Origin: Cenococcum geophilum 1.58
Taxonomy: Eukaryota > Ascomycota > Dothideomycetes > Gloniales > Gloniaceae
DNA length: 64,000 bases
NCBI GenBank assembly: GCA_001692895.1
Contig: KV748208.1
Location: 682,001-746,000 of the forward strand
Reading direction: 5' to 3'
How positions within the stretch are numbered: position 1 is the stretch's first letter; each line of letters opens with the position of its first letter. A program made the translations under genes and the position numbers. Shown here one piece after another: positions 1-11,455 of the stretch. Under the pieces are notes generated by a model. It was not told the origin of the DNA. It searched no databases and worked only from the letters and a program-made list of their open reading frames with translations.

Positions 1-1129
1 GGCCTCTTTATGGAGCTTGGACCATCTTCTGTCAACAAGAAGCTTGAGTTAGAGTACAATCCGTATTCTTGGAACAGTAACGCATCGGTCATTTTCCTTG
101 ACCAGCCGGTCAACGTGGGTTTCTCCTACAGTGGCAGCTCCGTTAGCAACACAGTAGCTGCCAGCAAGGATGTTTACGCACTCCTTACCCTATTCTTCAA
201 GCAGTTCCCAGAGTATGCGAAGCAGGACTTCCATATCTCAGGAGAATCATACGCTGGCCACTATATTCCCGTCTTTGCCTCGGAAATCCTGTCCCACAAG
301 AAGACAAACATCAACCTCAAGTCTGTTCTCATCGGCAATGGCCTCACTGATGGCCTGACTCAATATCAATACTATAAACCCATGGCATGTGGTGAGGGAG
401 GCTGGCCCGCCGTGCTTGATTCTGGTGAATGCCAGGCTATGGAGAACGCCTACCCTCGCTGTGCTAGCCTCATCGAGAACTGTTACAACACCGAAAGCGT
501 CTGGTCCTGTGTACCTGCTTCAATCTACTGCAATAACGCCATGATTGGCCCCTATCAACGCACAGGCCAGAACGTGTATGACGTCCGTGGAAAATGCGAG
601 GATTCAAGTAACTTGTGCTACTCTGAACTTGGTTGGATCAGTGATTACCTCAACCAAGACAGCGTGCAGGAGGCCCTGGGAGTTGAAGTTTCGTCATATG
701 ACAGCTGCAACTTCGACATTAACCGCAACTTCCTCTTCCAAGGAGACTGGATGCAGCCTTTCCACCGATTAGTTCCGGGCATCCTCGAGAAGATTCCCGT
801 TCTCATCTATGCTGTAAGTTCTCCATATTACCTTAATCTTCCCTTCCTCTCTGACCGCGTTTTAGGGTGATGCCGACTATATTTGCAACTGGCTCGGAAA
901 CCAGGCTTGGGCCGAGGCCCTCGAATGGCCTGGCCAGAAGGCTTACAACAAGGTCAAGATGAGCGACCTCCTACTCAGTGATGACCACTCTAAGATCGGA
1001 GAGGTCAAGTCGAGCGGCAATTTCACCTTTTTGAGGCTTCACGCCGCTGGCCACATGGTTCCCCATGACCAACCTGTTGCTAGCTTGGATATGCTTAACA
1101 GGTGGTTATCCGGCGAGTGGTTCGAGTAG
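1..1129 (+). CDS. cpyA: Vacuolar serine carboxypeptidase (carboxypeptidase Y), 3' part
   Basis: Serine carboxypeptidase of family S10, a vacuolar protease that removes C-terminal residues from peptides. The frame is open from base 1 (Gly-Leu-Phe, then Met-Glu-Leu-Gly-Pro), so the signal peptide, propeptide and N-terminal part lie left of the window. Exons are 1..813 and 866..1129. The 52-nt intron 814..865 has GTAAGT and TTTAG ends. The catalytic Ser lies in GESYAGHY (Ser codon 247..249), the catalytic Asp in GDADYICNW at the start of exon 2, and the catalytic His in [11 protein letters not shown] (His codon 1052..1054). Many cysteines of the CPY type are present, as are Asn-Ala-Ser and Asn-Phe-Thr glycosylation sequons. 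The sequence ends in WLSGEWFE and a TAG stop. All three catalytic residues are intact. CPY rather than a Kex1-type enzyme is indicated by the [12 protein letters not shown] block and the lack of a C-terminal membrane segment. Confidence 0.93.
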
Positions 1130-2941
1130 GGAATAGAACTTCGGAGTGTGTTGGAGTAAATTGATCATAGAAGGATTGAAGGTGGCGAACATGAATATAT
1201 ATATATATATATATGCAGGGTTGGATAAGTAAATTGACAGCAGTCTTCCAGTATTCTCGTATCTGTATTATATCTAGACGAGGCTTAGCTTACAATGAAA
1301 CATAACTGCCTTTAAACTTTAGAAATCCATCCTGACCAGTTTTTGCTGCTGAATCGAATCATACAGCTTATTATTTTGGAATTTTGTATTAAATTCTTTT
1401 AGCTTTTATATCCTAAGATGCTTACGTTGAGTATATAAATACTACCCCTATAGAACGTATATAACTATATATCGTAAGGGCCAACAGTTTTATCATGCAA
1501 TCATCTTCTGGGCATCAAGCATCAAAGCGGATTGCAGAGTCGTTCAGACCATGATTAACAACGTCAACACATTACCAATCCTCCCAGCAGGCAGCAACCC
1601 AGCTAAGAGATACATTTGAGGGATCGAACGCGAACCAAGGGATAGCAAATCCCCATATCCTATGCGGCTTTACTAAATATGTATCCGCAAGAGACTGTCT
1701 GGTTAGCCCCTATCACACCATGTGGACTATGGGTGGGTGTCCAAAGGGCTTTTCAATGGAATTTACAAAAGGCTTTTATAAGCTTCTTAGGTACCTAAAG
1801 CTGTTCTCAAAGGCGTAATAGGGAGAATAAATTCTAAATTTTATATGCTTTAACGGCATATGGGATAGATAATACATAATCAAGGAGCGGCCAAAGCCGT
1901 CCTGACGTTTGGTAGAAACGAATGAGTTTAAAATGATTAGGCAATAGGGCTTCTGCGATACAAATTTTGAGGTGGCCTTTAAAAAGACCATCTTATATAA
2001 CATAGCTGGGTATCTTTTTGTTGGATCTAGTATAATCAAATAACTGACCGAAGCCGTTTTGGCGCCCGAAAAGAAATCTATAAAACAGGCGCAGCTACAT
2101 GAGGACATATGGAAATCTAGCGTAGAAACGCTACCTCTATTTAGAAGAATCCAGTTCTAAAAGAAAAACAAAAGTAGCAGGGCTTTTTAAAAGGGTATAA
2201 CTTACCCCACGTAGCCGCACTGGCATTGTCTGTAACAGCAGAAGAAAAAGAAAAGACAGTAACCGGAATGATGATCTGGACGCCACACTATCTACCGGTT
2301 CCGCAATAAATCCAGCCACAAAAATTTGCAAAGGCGCATCGTTGTCATGCACAGGGTATCCATTTTCCATCCTCACCAATTCCTCTTGGTGGTCGTATCC
2401 ATACATCAAGAAATGACCGTGTATCATACAGCAAGAAGAGATAATATATGGGGTCCTAGGACAGCAAAATAGAAATAAGAGATGGATACGTGGGGTATGT
2501 GAACCTAGCGACTACACTCAATATATAATGACAGATATGGCAACCGCTCCGAGGTATCAAACAAGTCAAATAAATCAAATAAATCGACAACATACCCCAA
2601 AGTGAAACAGCACAACGTTCAAAGGACAGGAGGTAATAAGACGTTAAGTCCAGTACATCTATAGGCAGGGAAAGATAATGACGAGGGTTTTGTGCATAAT
2701 CAGGATAATAGAATCGTGAAGCCGTGGAGAGGAAACGACGAACAAGCTCGATAAAAGGTGAGACAGCCGTTTTAGAAGAAAGAATGACGACTAGTTCTAG
2801 TGGAGGTTTGACTATTTCTGTTTTTGCCAACGAAAGGTTATCATAAAAAGGCGTTTTCGCAGTAAATCTCATCACGACGGATGAATCAAACAAGGTCTCT
2901 TGCGGAACCACGAGGAAAACTGCAGTTGAATCAGATGGTCG
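1130..2941. other. Intergenic region between two convergent genes
   Basis: This holds the 3' flank of the carboxypeptidase gene, with a 20-bp (AT)10 run at 1195..1214, then AT-rich sequence. Short minus-strand open stretches at 1776..2108, 2137..2427 and 2456..2911 have no motif I recognise and no convincing mutual splice sites. The last one directly follows the stop of the zinc-ribbon gene and is probably its 3' UTR. Confidence 0.5.
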
Positions 2942-4726
2942 TTAAGTATGGTTACGTTGGTCGGTAGGCGTGCGCTCCCCATTCATATCAGGTTCGTCAT
3001 CCATCGATGCACGGCCTTGTGCTGAAGTTGTTTCACCATCGCTTGAAATTGAGCCGTCAGTACCGTTGAGCATTTGGTGAGTTGATGACCTTTCTCCGTC
3101 GACAACGCCATGACTGGGGTTTTCGGACCCGTTGGTCAACAAATTATCTTGCGTTGGCGTGCGCTCGCCATCTATCCCTTGCTGCACAGGTTCTTCCTCA
3201 TCTGTCAACCCCGTCTCCATCGAACCCCGAGATGTATCATGTCCCTCCTGATCAAGGTCCGTCTGTAGGCGTAGGTTCGAGGGGCGAGGCGGCGACGCCA
3301 TGCGCGTACGAAGATCTCCAGGAAGAGACCGGGCTCTGGTGTTCTGGTCATGCCCCGAGGTAACCGTCATGCTACGTGAACTATCTCCACTCACGGCGGT
3401 AATACCGGAAAGGGTCGTACCGTTGCTATAACGGTGAGGTTGTGCGGGTGGCATCTCGAAGCGTGAGCCAATGAAGAGTAAATCGTTGAACCACGGTCCG
3501 GATTCTTCACTCGGGTGGGACGGGTATACAGAGGCCGTATCAGCAAGGGGGTTGTCAGGTACAACGGAGCTCGAGGGCAGCAGGCGCTGTCTGCAACTGC
3601 AACTGCATGTGTTGTTGTTGCATGTGCAAGTTTGTTGCTCAGTCAGCGTCCTGCGAAGGCGGGCGATCCTCTCTCTATGAGTAAGTCTGGGGAGTTCATC
3701 ACGAAATTCGAGCACAGTACGTCTATGGGTTTCTGGAGGTTCGGTTACAGTACGATCAGGGATGGCAGCAGGGGGAGTTCCTTCTGGCAGATTGTCTTCA
3801 GGTTGTTGGGCCTCGACAGGACTTGTTTGCCGAGGACTCATAGGTCTAGTCTCTTGCATAGGCGTGGGGTCAGCAGGTTTCACGGCGGCTGGCGGATTTT
3901 GGGCACTTCGACGTTTGCCTCGTTGTAGACGATCTCTCCACTTATCGAGCTTATTTTTGATATTGCGTATTATAATTTTGGTAAAGAAGTTTCTTTTGTT
4001 CTTCCTTGGGCCCTGGGAAGAATTATTACTGGGCTTGGTTTGAATCTGAGTGGCACCATGGGTCTCATGGACTGAAGGCGTTGAGTGGGAACGCGAATCT
4101 AGTACAGTAATGTTCCCTTCCTGCGGCACCCGGAGAATGGTAGTTGGTGAGTTGGCCATTTGGATGTCAGTAGGGGCGGGTGGGGCAGGGGATGGACCGG
4201 GATGGTGCCTTGATGATGAATGCCTTGACAATGGAGAAGTGGCGCCAGAGGGATCCTCTTGGACAATAGCCAGGGTAGGGCTGCCGACAGCGCTCATATC
4301 ACGCATGGTCTGGAGCAACAAGCCGCGTACGACCGAGCTATTTTCATCGAAATTATCCGTCGTTTCTTGAGAGGCTAAGGAAGTATGCGTAGAATTTCCT
4401 CCGATGCCAAACCACTTATGGGCGCATTTTTCGCAGCGAATACCGTTGAAAACACCTGGATTCCTAGATACTCTTAGTGTCACTCTGTTGTGCCAGTGAT
4501 GGCATCGCGGGCAGCTTCCATGAATATAAGTGTCCCAGGAACCGGTGGGTACTTGAGAAAATGGTATGCTGCTAGAAGTAGATCCCGTTCCCTGGCGACC
4601 CAGGTGTGGAGCAATAAAGTGAGGCCCGGGGGGAATCTGAGAAGTGGGTGCAGGCAAAGGCGCAGGCATAGGCACAGATGTGCTAGCTGTTGTCTCGATG
4701 CCAGTGTCGATACTTTGCTCATCCAT
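2942..4726 (-). CDS. Zinc-ribbon protein with disordered, low-complexity tail (unknown function)
   Basis: Single-exon protein of 594 residues from the ATG at 4726, which has G at -3 and G at +4. The frame stays open upstream to another ATG at 4954, but that extension looks non-conserved and 5'-UTR-like. Residues 71-110 form the only ordered segment: CPRC and CEKC separated by 22 residues (Cys 72, 75, 98, 101), a CX2C-X22-CX2C zinc ribbon followed by AHKWFGIGG. The rest is Ser/Thr/Pro-rich. It includes a strongly basic patch (RNKRNFF...KRRSA) and a second cysteine cluster (TCTCNNNTCSCSC). The C-terminal end carries several degenerate copies of a DGERTPTQ-like motif. I do not recognise a named family. 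A nucleic-acid or protein-binding role is only an inference from the ribbon and the basic region. It diverges from LEU2, with which it shares the 1.8-kb region to the right. Confidence 0.75.
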   Translation of the reverse strand: MDEQSIDTGIETTASTSVPMPAPLPAPTSQIPPGPHFIAPHLGRQGTGSTSSSIPFSQVPTGSWDTYIHGSCPRCHHWHNRVTLRVSRNPGVFNGIRCEKCAHKWFGIGGNSTHTSLASQETTDNFDENSSVVRGLLLQTMRDMSAVGSPTLAIVQEDPSGATSPLSRHSSSRHHPGPSPAPPAPTDIQMANSPTTILRVPQEGNITVLDSRSHSTPSVHETHGATQIQTKPSNNSSQGPRKNKRNFFTKIIIRNIKNKLDKWRDRLQRGKRRSAQNPPAAVKPADPTPMQETRPMSPRQTSPVEAQQPEDNLPEGTPPAAIPDRTVTEPPETHRRTVLEFRDELPRLTHRERIARLRRTLTEQQTCTCNNNTCSCSCRQRLLPSSSVVPDNPLADTASVYPSHPSEESGPWFNDLLFIGSRFEMPPAQPHRYSNGTTLSGITAVSGDSSRSMTVTSGHDQNTRARSLPGDLRTRMASPPRPSNLRLQTDLDQEGHDTSRGSMETGLTDEEEPVQQGIDGERTPTQDNLLTNGSENPSHGVVDGERSSTHQMLNGTDGSISSDGETTSAQGRASMDDEPDMNGERTPTDQRNHT

Positions 4727-6551
4727 TACGCAAAGGAAAAGATAGTCGGTACGGAAAGGGTCAAATTTGTATAGTGAGAAGAGGCTACAGGTGTAACCAG
4801 CATGCGACGAAAATAATGTAATAGCCGTGGCTCCTTGCTGTGAAGGGTAGTAAAAAAGGTCGAGGTAGAAATTTAGGGAAGGAGCGAAGTCGATCGCATT
4901 ATGGTCTGAGACGGTAGATAAAGTTGACGGTGAGTAGGCAAAGGTGGTTCGCACGGGACAAGGCTGAGAAATGAAATATGGTTCACGCGCCGGTGCGCTG
5001 TAGGCGATGCTGGAGGCCTCTTAAATGAGGCTGGAGAGTCTTCTCTCTTCTCAAAAGAGAAGCCTTCTAGGCATCGAAAGTCGATCTGAATGTGTTGGTC
5101 GTGTAGTGTGGGTACCAAGCCCAAAAGACCGTGGCGCAGGTGAGCTTCGCCACCACGCATTGGGGGCCACATAGAGCAGATCAACGCCATAATCGCAAGA
5201 AAGCAGATTGTAATGGGCCGGAAGCGCGTGGAGGGAGAGGAGGAAACCGACTGAAAATGAGCGTTGCGGAGGTGGGCGCGAAGGGCAATTGAAGCTTTCC
5301 CCGCAAGGACAAGCGCCACATTATTGGCTCTCCCAAAAGACGGTTAGGGTGGAGGGTATTAGGAATAGTAGATAGGATCAATAGGGGATTAATAGGGGAT
5401 GAATAGAATGGATAGGATTGTCTCCGCTCTAACGATCCGTCCCGTTAAACGCTGCCAGTCAGACAAGAACGGTTCCCGGGTGCCGCCCGGATGGTCATGT
5501 CACCCGCATTCTCCAGACCAAAACATGCGGAAAATGAAAGTTTTACGCGCCCCTTGCGCCCCGCCTGCTGGTGGGACAGATGACCTCAAGGCGGCTCAAG
5601 CGTCCTGCGTCTTCATGGATGCTCAGCCTTTCACTCCGGTTCCTCAGGCAGCACATCCTCGCCATTTTCGCCCTCTTCAATCATCATCATTAACTAACCC
5701 CCTTCCTAGCCCCAAAACTCGTACCGATCTTGATTTTTTATGGTGAAAACTCCGCTTCTGCATGAATGTGGAGCAGAATGATATGTTGGGAGACTGGCGA
5801 GTTCGATCCAAGTCATTTGTGGCCCCTTTCCATATTTATCCATTTAACCATACCATTTTGCATTGGTCTCGATGCGCCACAGCCACGAATGGGCGATTGG
5901 AAAATCCAGCGCCTGCAGGTGAACGGAAATGGCCAGCTCATACCGCTTACGGCTGATTTGCGGATGAAGGAGCAGCAACCAATTCATCAAGTGTGCTGTG
6001 ATGCAAAACCAGGCGTCGGCGTCACGGTGGCTCATGGAGTGTCGTGCGAGGCAAAGCCCGAGTTTTCAGTTTAAGGCAAAGGCATCTTTTCAATAGGCAG
6101 CAGGCGGGCATCTTTTTTTTCACTTATGCACCTCTAAACCCAGGCACCGAGATTATCAACCTGACGGTGACGGCGAAAGTGAGGCGATGAGATGAAGGGC
6201 TCGCGGTTTGCAGAGCATGTGAGGTTCATGAAGAGAATGTTGGGGCAGACGAACTCCCCCGTCATGGTAGAGAAGGTGAGTAGGGTAAGAGGGTCTGGAA
6301 TGAGAGTATTCGGAGCGCTCTAGGACTCGTGCAGCTTCCACAGCACGGCCTGCTCCCTCCCCCAAGGTGCCTCTTCACTGCCCACAAACCCACAAACCCA
6401 ACGGCGATGCCTCTGCCATCGGCCGACCTCGGCGGAGTATCGCTGGTGTCCACTCCGGCACCGGACCATCCCACTTGTGAAAGAACAGGGACGGGAATAA
6501 TTATCAGCTACTCTTCCCATTCTCTGCCTACAGAAAAACATTTCTACAATC
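4727..6551. other. Divergent intergenic region (zinc-ribbon gene and LEU2)
   Basis: About 1.8 kb between two divergent starts, so it contains both promoters. Open stretches on either strand (for example 4873..5319 minus and 5399..5746 plus) show no family motif and no codon pattern that convinces me. A degenerate short tandem repeat built on GGATTAATAGGGGAT lies around 5375..5415. The only defined regulatory site I see is the Leu3-type palindrome listed separately. Confidence 0.5.
6455..6464. promoter_or_regulatory. Leu3-type binding site upstream of LEU2
   Basis: The sequence CCGGCACCGG matches the CCGGNNCCGG palindrome bound by the Zn2Cys6 regulator Leu3 in yeast and filamentous fungi. Its right edge is 87 bp before the LEU2 ATG. 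Leu3 is activated by alpha-isopropylmalate, the product of the first committed leucine step, so the site fits the gene's role. The match is seen directly. Function is inferred from position and family knowledge. Confidence 0.6.
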
Positions 6552-8034
6552 ATGCCTTCTTTCAAAATTGTCGTATTTGGAGGTAAGAATTCATTATTCA
6601 GTCCTCGACCTATGGCCTATCCATTGCTCACTTCAATTCCCATCAGGTGACGGATGCGGACCAGAGGTAGAGTTTAAAATGAACTTCGCCCTCGCCACAA
6701 GCTCACAAGCTCACAACATCACAACAGGTCATCGCAGAAGCCGTAAAAGTATTGAATAGTTCTTGCGTGGAGCCTTGATGAGCCCATTAGATTAATACTA
6801 CTGAACACCATAGGTTCTCAAAGTCATTGAGAAGGAGACGCCGGACGTCCAATTCGATTTCCAAGACCATCTTTTTGGAGGGGCATGTACCCACTGTGGA
6901 CCATTGAGCGCGTACGTGAAACTAACGCACTTTTTGTAAAGGCCTCCATCGACGCTCATGGAACACCTCTGACGGAAGAAACGCTCGCAGCAGCAAAAGC
7001 AGCAGATGCAGTAATTCTCGGGGCAGTGGGTGGGCCGGTAATACATCCTCACTCCTGCTCCCGCTCTCACCTCCAACCTCTCATCCGGCGGTATCCCTAA
7101 CACGAACCGTAGAAATGGGGTACAGGAAAAGTCCGCCCTGAGCAAGGCATCCTGCGACTGCGCAAAGAACTGGGCACATTCGGCAACCTGAGACCATGCT
7201 TCTTCGCATCGGAATCTCTCGTCGACGCCTCCCCCCTCAAAGCCTCCGTCTGCAGAGGCACAAACTTCAACGTCGTGCGCGAGCTGACGGGCGGCATCTA
7301 CTTCGGCGACCGGAAAGAAGACGACGGCGACGGCACCGCATACGACATCGAGCCGTACTCGCGGCCCGAGATCGAGCGTGTCACCCGGTTAGCAGCACAG
7401 CTTGCGTTAGCCGAGGACCCGCCGGCGCCCGTGTGGAGTCTAGACAAGGCGAATGTGCTAGCGACGAGCCGGCTGTGGCGGAACGTGTTCACGCAGGTCA
7501 TGGAGAAGGAGTATCCACAGCTGAAGTTCGGCCACCACCTCATCGACTCGGCGGCCATGCTGATGGTGAAGAATCCGCGCGCGCTGAATGGCATCATTGT
7601 GACCAGTAACCTGTTTGGCGATATTATCAGCGACGAGGCGAGCGTGATCCCGGGTAGTCTGGGATTGCTGCCCAGTGCTAGCTTGAGCGGGATTCCGGAT
7701 GGCAAGTCGAGAGTTAGCGGGATATACGAGCCTATCCACGGTATGTACTCTCTCAAATTATTCAGGAAGCCTTCAGTGCTGACAGTAATCTCTTTCAGGC
7801 TCGGCACCAGACATCGCCGGTCAAGGTATCGTCAACCCAGTCGCCACCGTCCTCTCTATGAGCATGATGTTGAAATACTCCTTCTGCTTGCCCGAACTTG
7901 CAAAGAAGATCGACGAGGCCGTCAAGATCACCATTGACAAAGGCATCAGGACCAAGGACATTGGCGGCTCCGCCAAAACGTCGGAGGTCGGGGATGCGAT
8001 TGCCGCTGAACTCGCACAGCTGCTGAAAAAGTAA
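6552..8034 (+). CDS. LEU2: 3-isopropylmalate dehydrogenase
   Basis: Cytosolic NAD-dependent enzyme of leucine biosynthesis that oxidises and decarboxylates 3-isopropylmalate. Seven exons splice to 366 residues: 6552..6582, 6647..6666, 6728..6748, 6814..6882, 6942..7037, 7113..7740, 7799..8034. The first codons read [11 protein letters not shown], followed by [16 protein letters not shown]. Family landmarks are [25 protein letters not shown], the signature [16 protein letters not shown] and the NAD-binding [14 protein letters not shown]. Length and order match fungal homologues. Four of the five first exons are tiny (20-69 nt). Intron 4 (6883..6941) starts with GC, not GT: only a GCATGT donor joins the frame to the acceptor before GCC-TCC-ATC-GAC, and a perfect ACTAAC branch site sits at 6921..6926. 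A Leu3-type site lies upstream. No targeting peptide is visible. Confidence 0.95.
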
Positions 8035-9513
8035 ATAGCTACGGGCAGAAGATGATTGCATTCATGTATATGAATAATTCTGGACGACTAATGCGAATGA
8101 CGACCACGAGCAAAATCCAAAAGTAGAGTCAATCTAATAAGGGGCGGCAAGGTTGCCAATCCATCGGATTTCCTCTTGACACTATGTCTCCTCTCTCGTC
8201 AATCGTCGACTTTGCCTTTCCGAGGCTTGCTTTTCGTGTGGTTCCCCAGTCTCACAGCGTGCTGTCGTACGCCCACGCCAAACGCCCGTTACGCGTCACA
8301 AATCATCCACAACAGCTGTTGCCCTGCATGNAAACAATCACGCCTCCAATATTTTGCTTGATACAGATATCCTCCAACTCCAAATGTAAGGAATAAACTT
8401 CGTAGACTGCTGAGATAACTTTAGTGGTCCAACAGCGCGCTAGCGATAAAATTTTTGATATTACGTCTAACGTCCTAGGACCCATGGATCATGTTTAGCG
8501 AGGTGAACTGCTAGAGCACTCCGGCTAACGTTGAGGTTTTAGGAGCATTAAGGTTTTACGCAGGCATGGCTTGTCTGCTGAGCCCACCTATGTTTTAGAT
8601 TTTGGCGTTCGGTACATGTTTCGGGTCGTGTAGACCTAGATGCTTAGTTCGTTGCTAAGCAGAAAAGGAACTGTGAAGTGTTTTGGATCATGTTGAGATT
8701 CTAGATGGGCATGATTTGCTTAGAGCTCTGAAGTTATGATCCAATTTATGCATATCCATAACTTATCGTTTGCGTTTGATGTGAGAGAGTATGTTAGAGG
8801 ACTCCAAGGTATTGACTCGAAAGTAAATTGAGATTGTTACTGTGTACGAGAAGCCTTGGGGGGTTCTTTGATCTTCAATTTTCCGAGATAAGTAAGGAAT
8901 GGAGTGCGCAGCGTCACAGTCGGTGGCTGCGGAGCTCGACGTAAGAAAAAGAGCGAACTGAAGGAAGTCTATTCTCAGCCTTCCCATTAAATTATAAATA
9001 TATTACATGCCCTCTACCCATCATCCCAAAATGGCCAACTAATAACCCGAAATCTGTCTAGCTACAGAGAAAGCATAATGGTATCTAGCGCAAACATTAA
9101 GTAGTGTTTTAAGTTTGGTTCCAGCAAATGCAGTCCATCTATTATTCCGAGAAATTTTGGTTCGACCTCCGAAAAAAACAAAACATATCGTGTCCTGACG
9201 GCCGTAGACGAATCGCCTGAGAAAACGAAGGCCAGTCACTTACATGTGGGACAACGCCATGTGTAATATAACGAAAAGGGAAGTGACGCAAAAGCGGGTA
9301 TCAGAAAGAGCCAGCCCTACTTGGATCAGTACAAAGATCCGAAAAATCCTAAAACATGGCCGCAAAAGCAAATTGGTATCCTTCCCCGATGAGACGCCGC
9401 GTTTAGATGCCGTGTAGAATGCCGTTCATCGTCATGTATTAATAAGTCAAGCCTTGAAACGAGAGCCACCACCACTCGTAAAAAACAAGCAACGTATGGA
9501 TACAGAGACGGAA
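8035..9513. other. Intergenic region, no gene seen
   Basis: This is the 3' flank of LEU2 and of the PTH11-like gene, whose ends converge here. Only short open stretches without motifs are present. One undetermined base (N) is at 8331. Confidence 0.5.
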
Positions 9514-11023
9514 TTAGACCTCGCCCCGCTCCCGCGGCGGCTCTGATGCTGGCTCTGGAGTTGCAGGAGGTAGAACGAATGAGAGCCTTGTTTCCTTTGC
9601 CTCTTCCTCTTCCTCTCCAAAAGTATGTGAATTTCGTCGATCAATTTCTAGGCCGTCATCGCTTTCGGTGTTAGTCACGAGCACATCACGGTCGTCGCGG
9701 TGGAAAAGCCAGTGACCATCAGAATCATCATTCCGCGTGATCATATAATCTGTAGTTCCGCCCCTCTTCGTAGTAGTGGCGGATTTGGTGTTCCCGTCCT
9801 TGGCAGTATACGTTGATGTAGTTCGTGTGCAGTCACTATCACTCTTGCTAACTAGCTGAAGGCCTCCCTCTTCCTTTTGGTTCACACTCTGTTGCGCCGC
9901 GGAATTTGGATTAGAACGGAATGAGCGAGGTATGCGCCTTGCGGATCGAGAGGCGCTTGAAGTTATCGTACGAGTGGTCTCAAAGACAAGCTTGAAAAGA
10001 GGCCGCATTGTTGCGAGACAGCCAGCAATTATTCCCGCTCCCAGCTCGATGGTAGCCAAGATAGTGAAATTTATTGAATTCCCTACGCTTAATTAGTTAG
10101 TAGAGCAGAACTTAAGAAAAGCAGCTAGCAGTTCCATACAGAAGAAGTCGTCGATAAGTGTCAGCCCGTTGATATATTTAAAGCGGATGATTGAACAGAT
10201 GCTGCCACTACGCTAATCTTAATTCAGTTCCCTCGCACACAGTGGGGCCCACCAGGACTTACATCGCGCCTAATGCAAGAATGAAGCCAACGGATAGCTT
10301 CGAACGGATGTCCATTTTTGAGTTCCAGAGGATACACACTGGCAGCATTGCGAATATCCAATCCGTAATTGTAGTGACGGCGGCATGCATATACAAAAAA
10401 AGGAGGTTCAGCCAACGAGGTGCACACTGCCCTTCTAATTGCATAATGAGGTAATGCCCAGGGCTTGACCCGCAGCGGAAGATTATGAAGAAAAAATTGG
10501 CCAAGCTCTGCAACGTGCTGAGTGCTACAATTCCGTAAATTATATAACGCTGCCAGGGTGTGACTATAATGCGGTTGAAGAAGATTCCAAGGGAGATTTT
10601 TAAGATGCACAAGGTAACAATGTAAGTATCCTGTGTTGCCATAGTCCACTGCAGTAACATGTTAGTGTTCTAGATATCCCGAGAATACATTAGCTCACAT
10701 TGATAAGTTTGGCGATCTCTGTGAGATCAGTCAAGTGAGTTCCACCTCCGTGTGCTTGAACGTATAGAACAGTGATACAGAAGAACGTGAAGACAACCTA
10801 TGTCAGTAGGAATTAGTTGAAGGCTCGACCGCATTTGAGAATAGAATAATCTCACGTTCGCAAGAACCATTGTGGCATCGTCCCACCCAAAGCTGCGTAT
10901 CATATATGTCCGAACCCATACACGCAACGAAACAAAGACCCAAGTGACCACGAGAAAGGCGATTGCGACCGCTTTTTCCCGCTGTCCGCGGTCTGATAAA
11001 GACGTGTCGTTGTGCGTCGCCAT
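9514..11023 (-). CDS. PTH11-like seven-transmembrane protein (fungal rhodopsin domain)
   Basis: Integral membrane protein of the fungal PTH11/rhodopsin-like family, many members of which are orphan receptor-like proteins. Five exons splice to 429 residues: 11023..10856, 10797..10699, 10648..10263, 10207..10140, 10082..9514, with four introns of 50-58 nt. Seven hydrophobic segments follow in order: AVAIAFLVVTWVFVSLRVW, the FGWDDATMVLAN-VVFTFFCITVLY pair region, YIVTLCILKISLGIFFNRI, IIYGIVALSTLQSLANFFFI, WLNLLFLYMHAAVTTITDWI, KLSVGFILALGAIGSICSII, and WNSINFTILATIELGAGIIAG ending in CLATMRPLF. GWDD after helix 1, FxRI after helix 3 and the IELGAGIIAGCLATMRP ending are typical of the family. The 150-residue cytosolic tail is Ser/Thr-rich with an acidic EEEEE run. 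The start at 11023 (MATHNDTS) fits relatives, though the frame extends to an ATG at 11104. I cannot name the ligand. Confidence 0.88.
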
Positions 11024-11258
11024 TCTGAAGTCTCTCCGCTGTTGCTTTCGACGATAGTTAGTGATTTGGGAAGTGAGTGATGGGGACAGATGCCCGCCGG
11101 CCACGATGAAGTTTCACTCAGGACGCGGTAGCTAGCCAAGTTCGGACATAAGAGGTTGGGCGCAAGGAAAATGACGAAAGCGGGAAGCTGAAATGAAATT
11201 GAAAGTAACAGGGCTGGGCGGCGTATCAGTGAATCTAAAGGAGCGAGGGCTCCAGTGG

Positions 11259-11455
11259 TAACATGTTGTACCACTCAACGCCGCACCCCACTTTCTGCCG
11301 CTTTCTATTAACTTGAAAATTAACTCTTTAAAAGGCCTACTCCACAAGAAGCATTTTAGCCTCTTTCTAGAGTAATCAAGCGTTTGGTGTTGATGTTATA
11401 ATTACTTCTATACGAAGACTTAGTGGGGTGCGGCGTTGAATGGTAAAACACGTTA
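11259..11455. mobile_element. MITE 1 (197 bp, 34-bp terminal inverted repeats)
   Basis: The ends are inverted repeats: the left arm 11259..11292 begins TAACATGTTGTACCACTC and ends CGCCGCACCCCACT, and the right arm is its near-perfect complement ending at 11455 (4 differences in 34). TA at each end is consistent with the TA target duplication of Tc1/mariner or Fot1-type elements. The 130-bp interior has no coding capacity. It lies about 240 bp before the start codon of the PTH11-like gene. Confidence 0.75.

Noticed and set aside
2137..2911. Two minus-strand open frames downstream of the zinc-ribbon gene
   Set aside because: No motif and no convincing splice to each other. Likely 3' UTR and spacer.
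4873..5319. Minus-strand open frame of 148 codons
   Set aside because: Lies in the 5' leader of the zinc-ribbon gene. No conserved motif, and the downstream ATG at 4726 has the better context.
7298..7807. Minus-strand open frame of 169 codons inside LEU2
   Set aside because: Antisense of the largest LEU2 exon, which has full family signatures on the plus strand.
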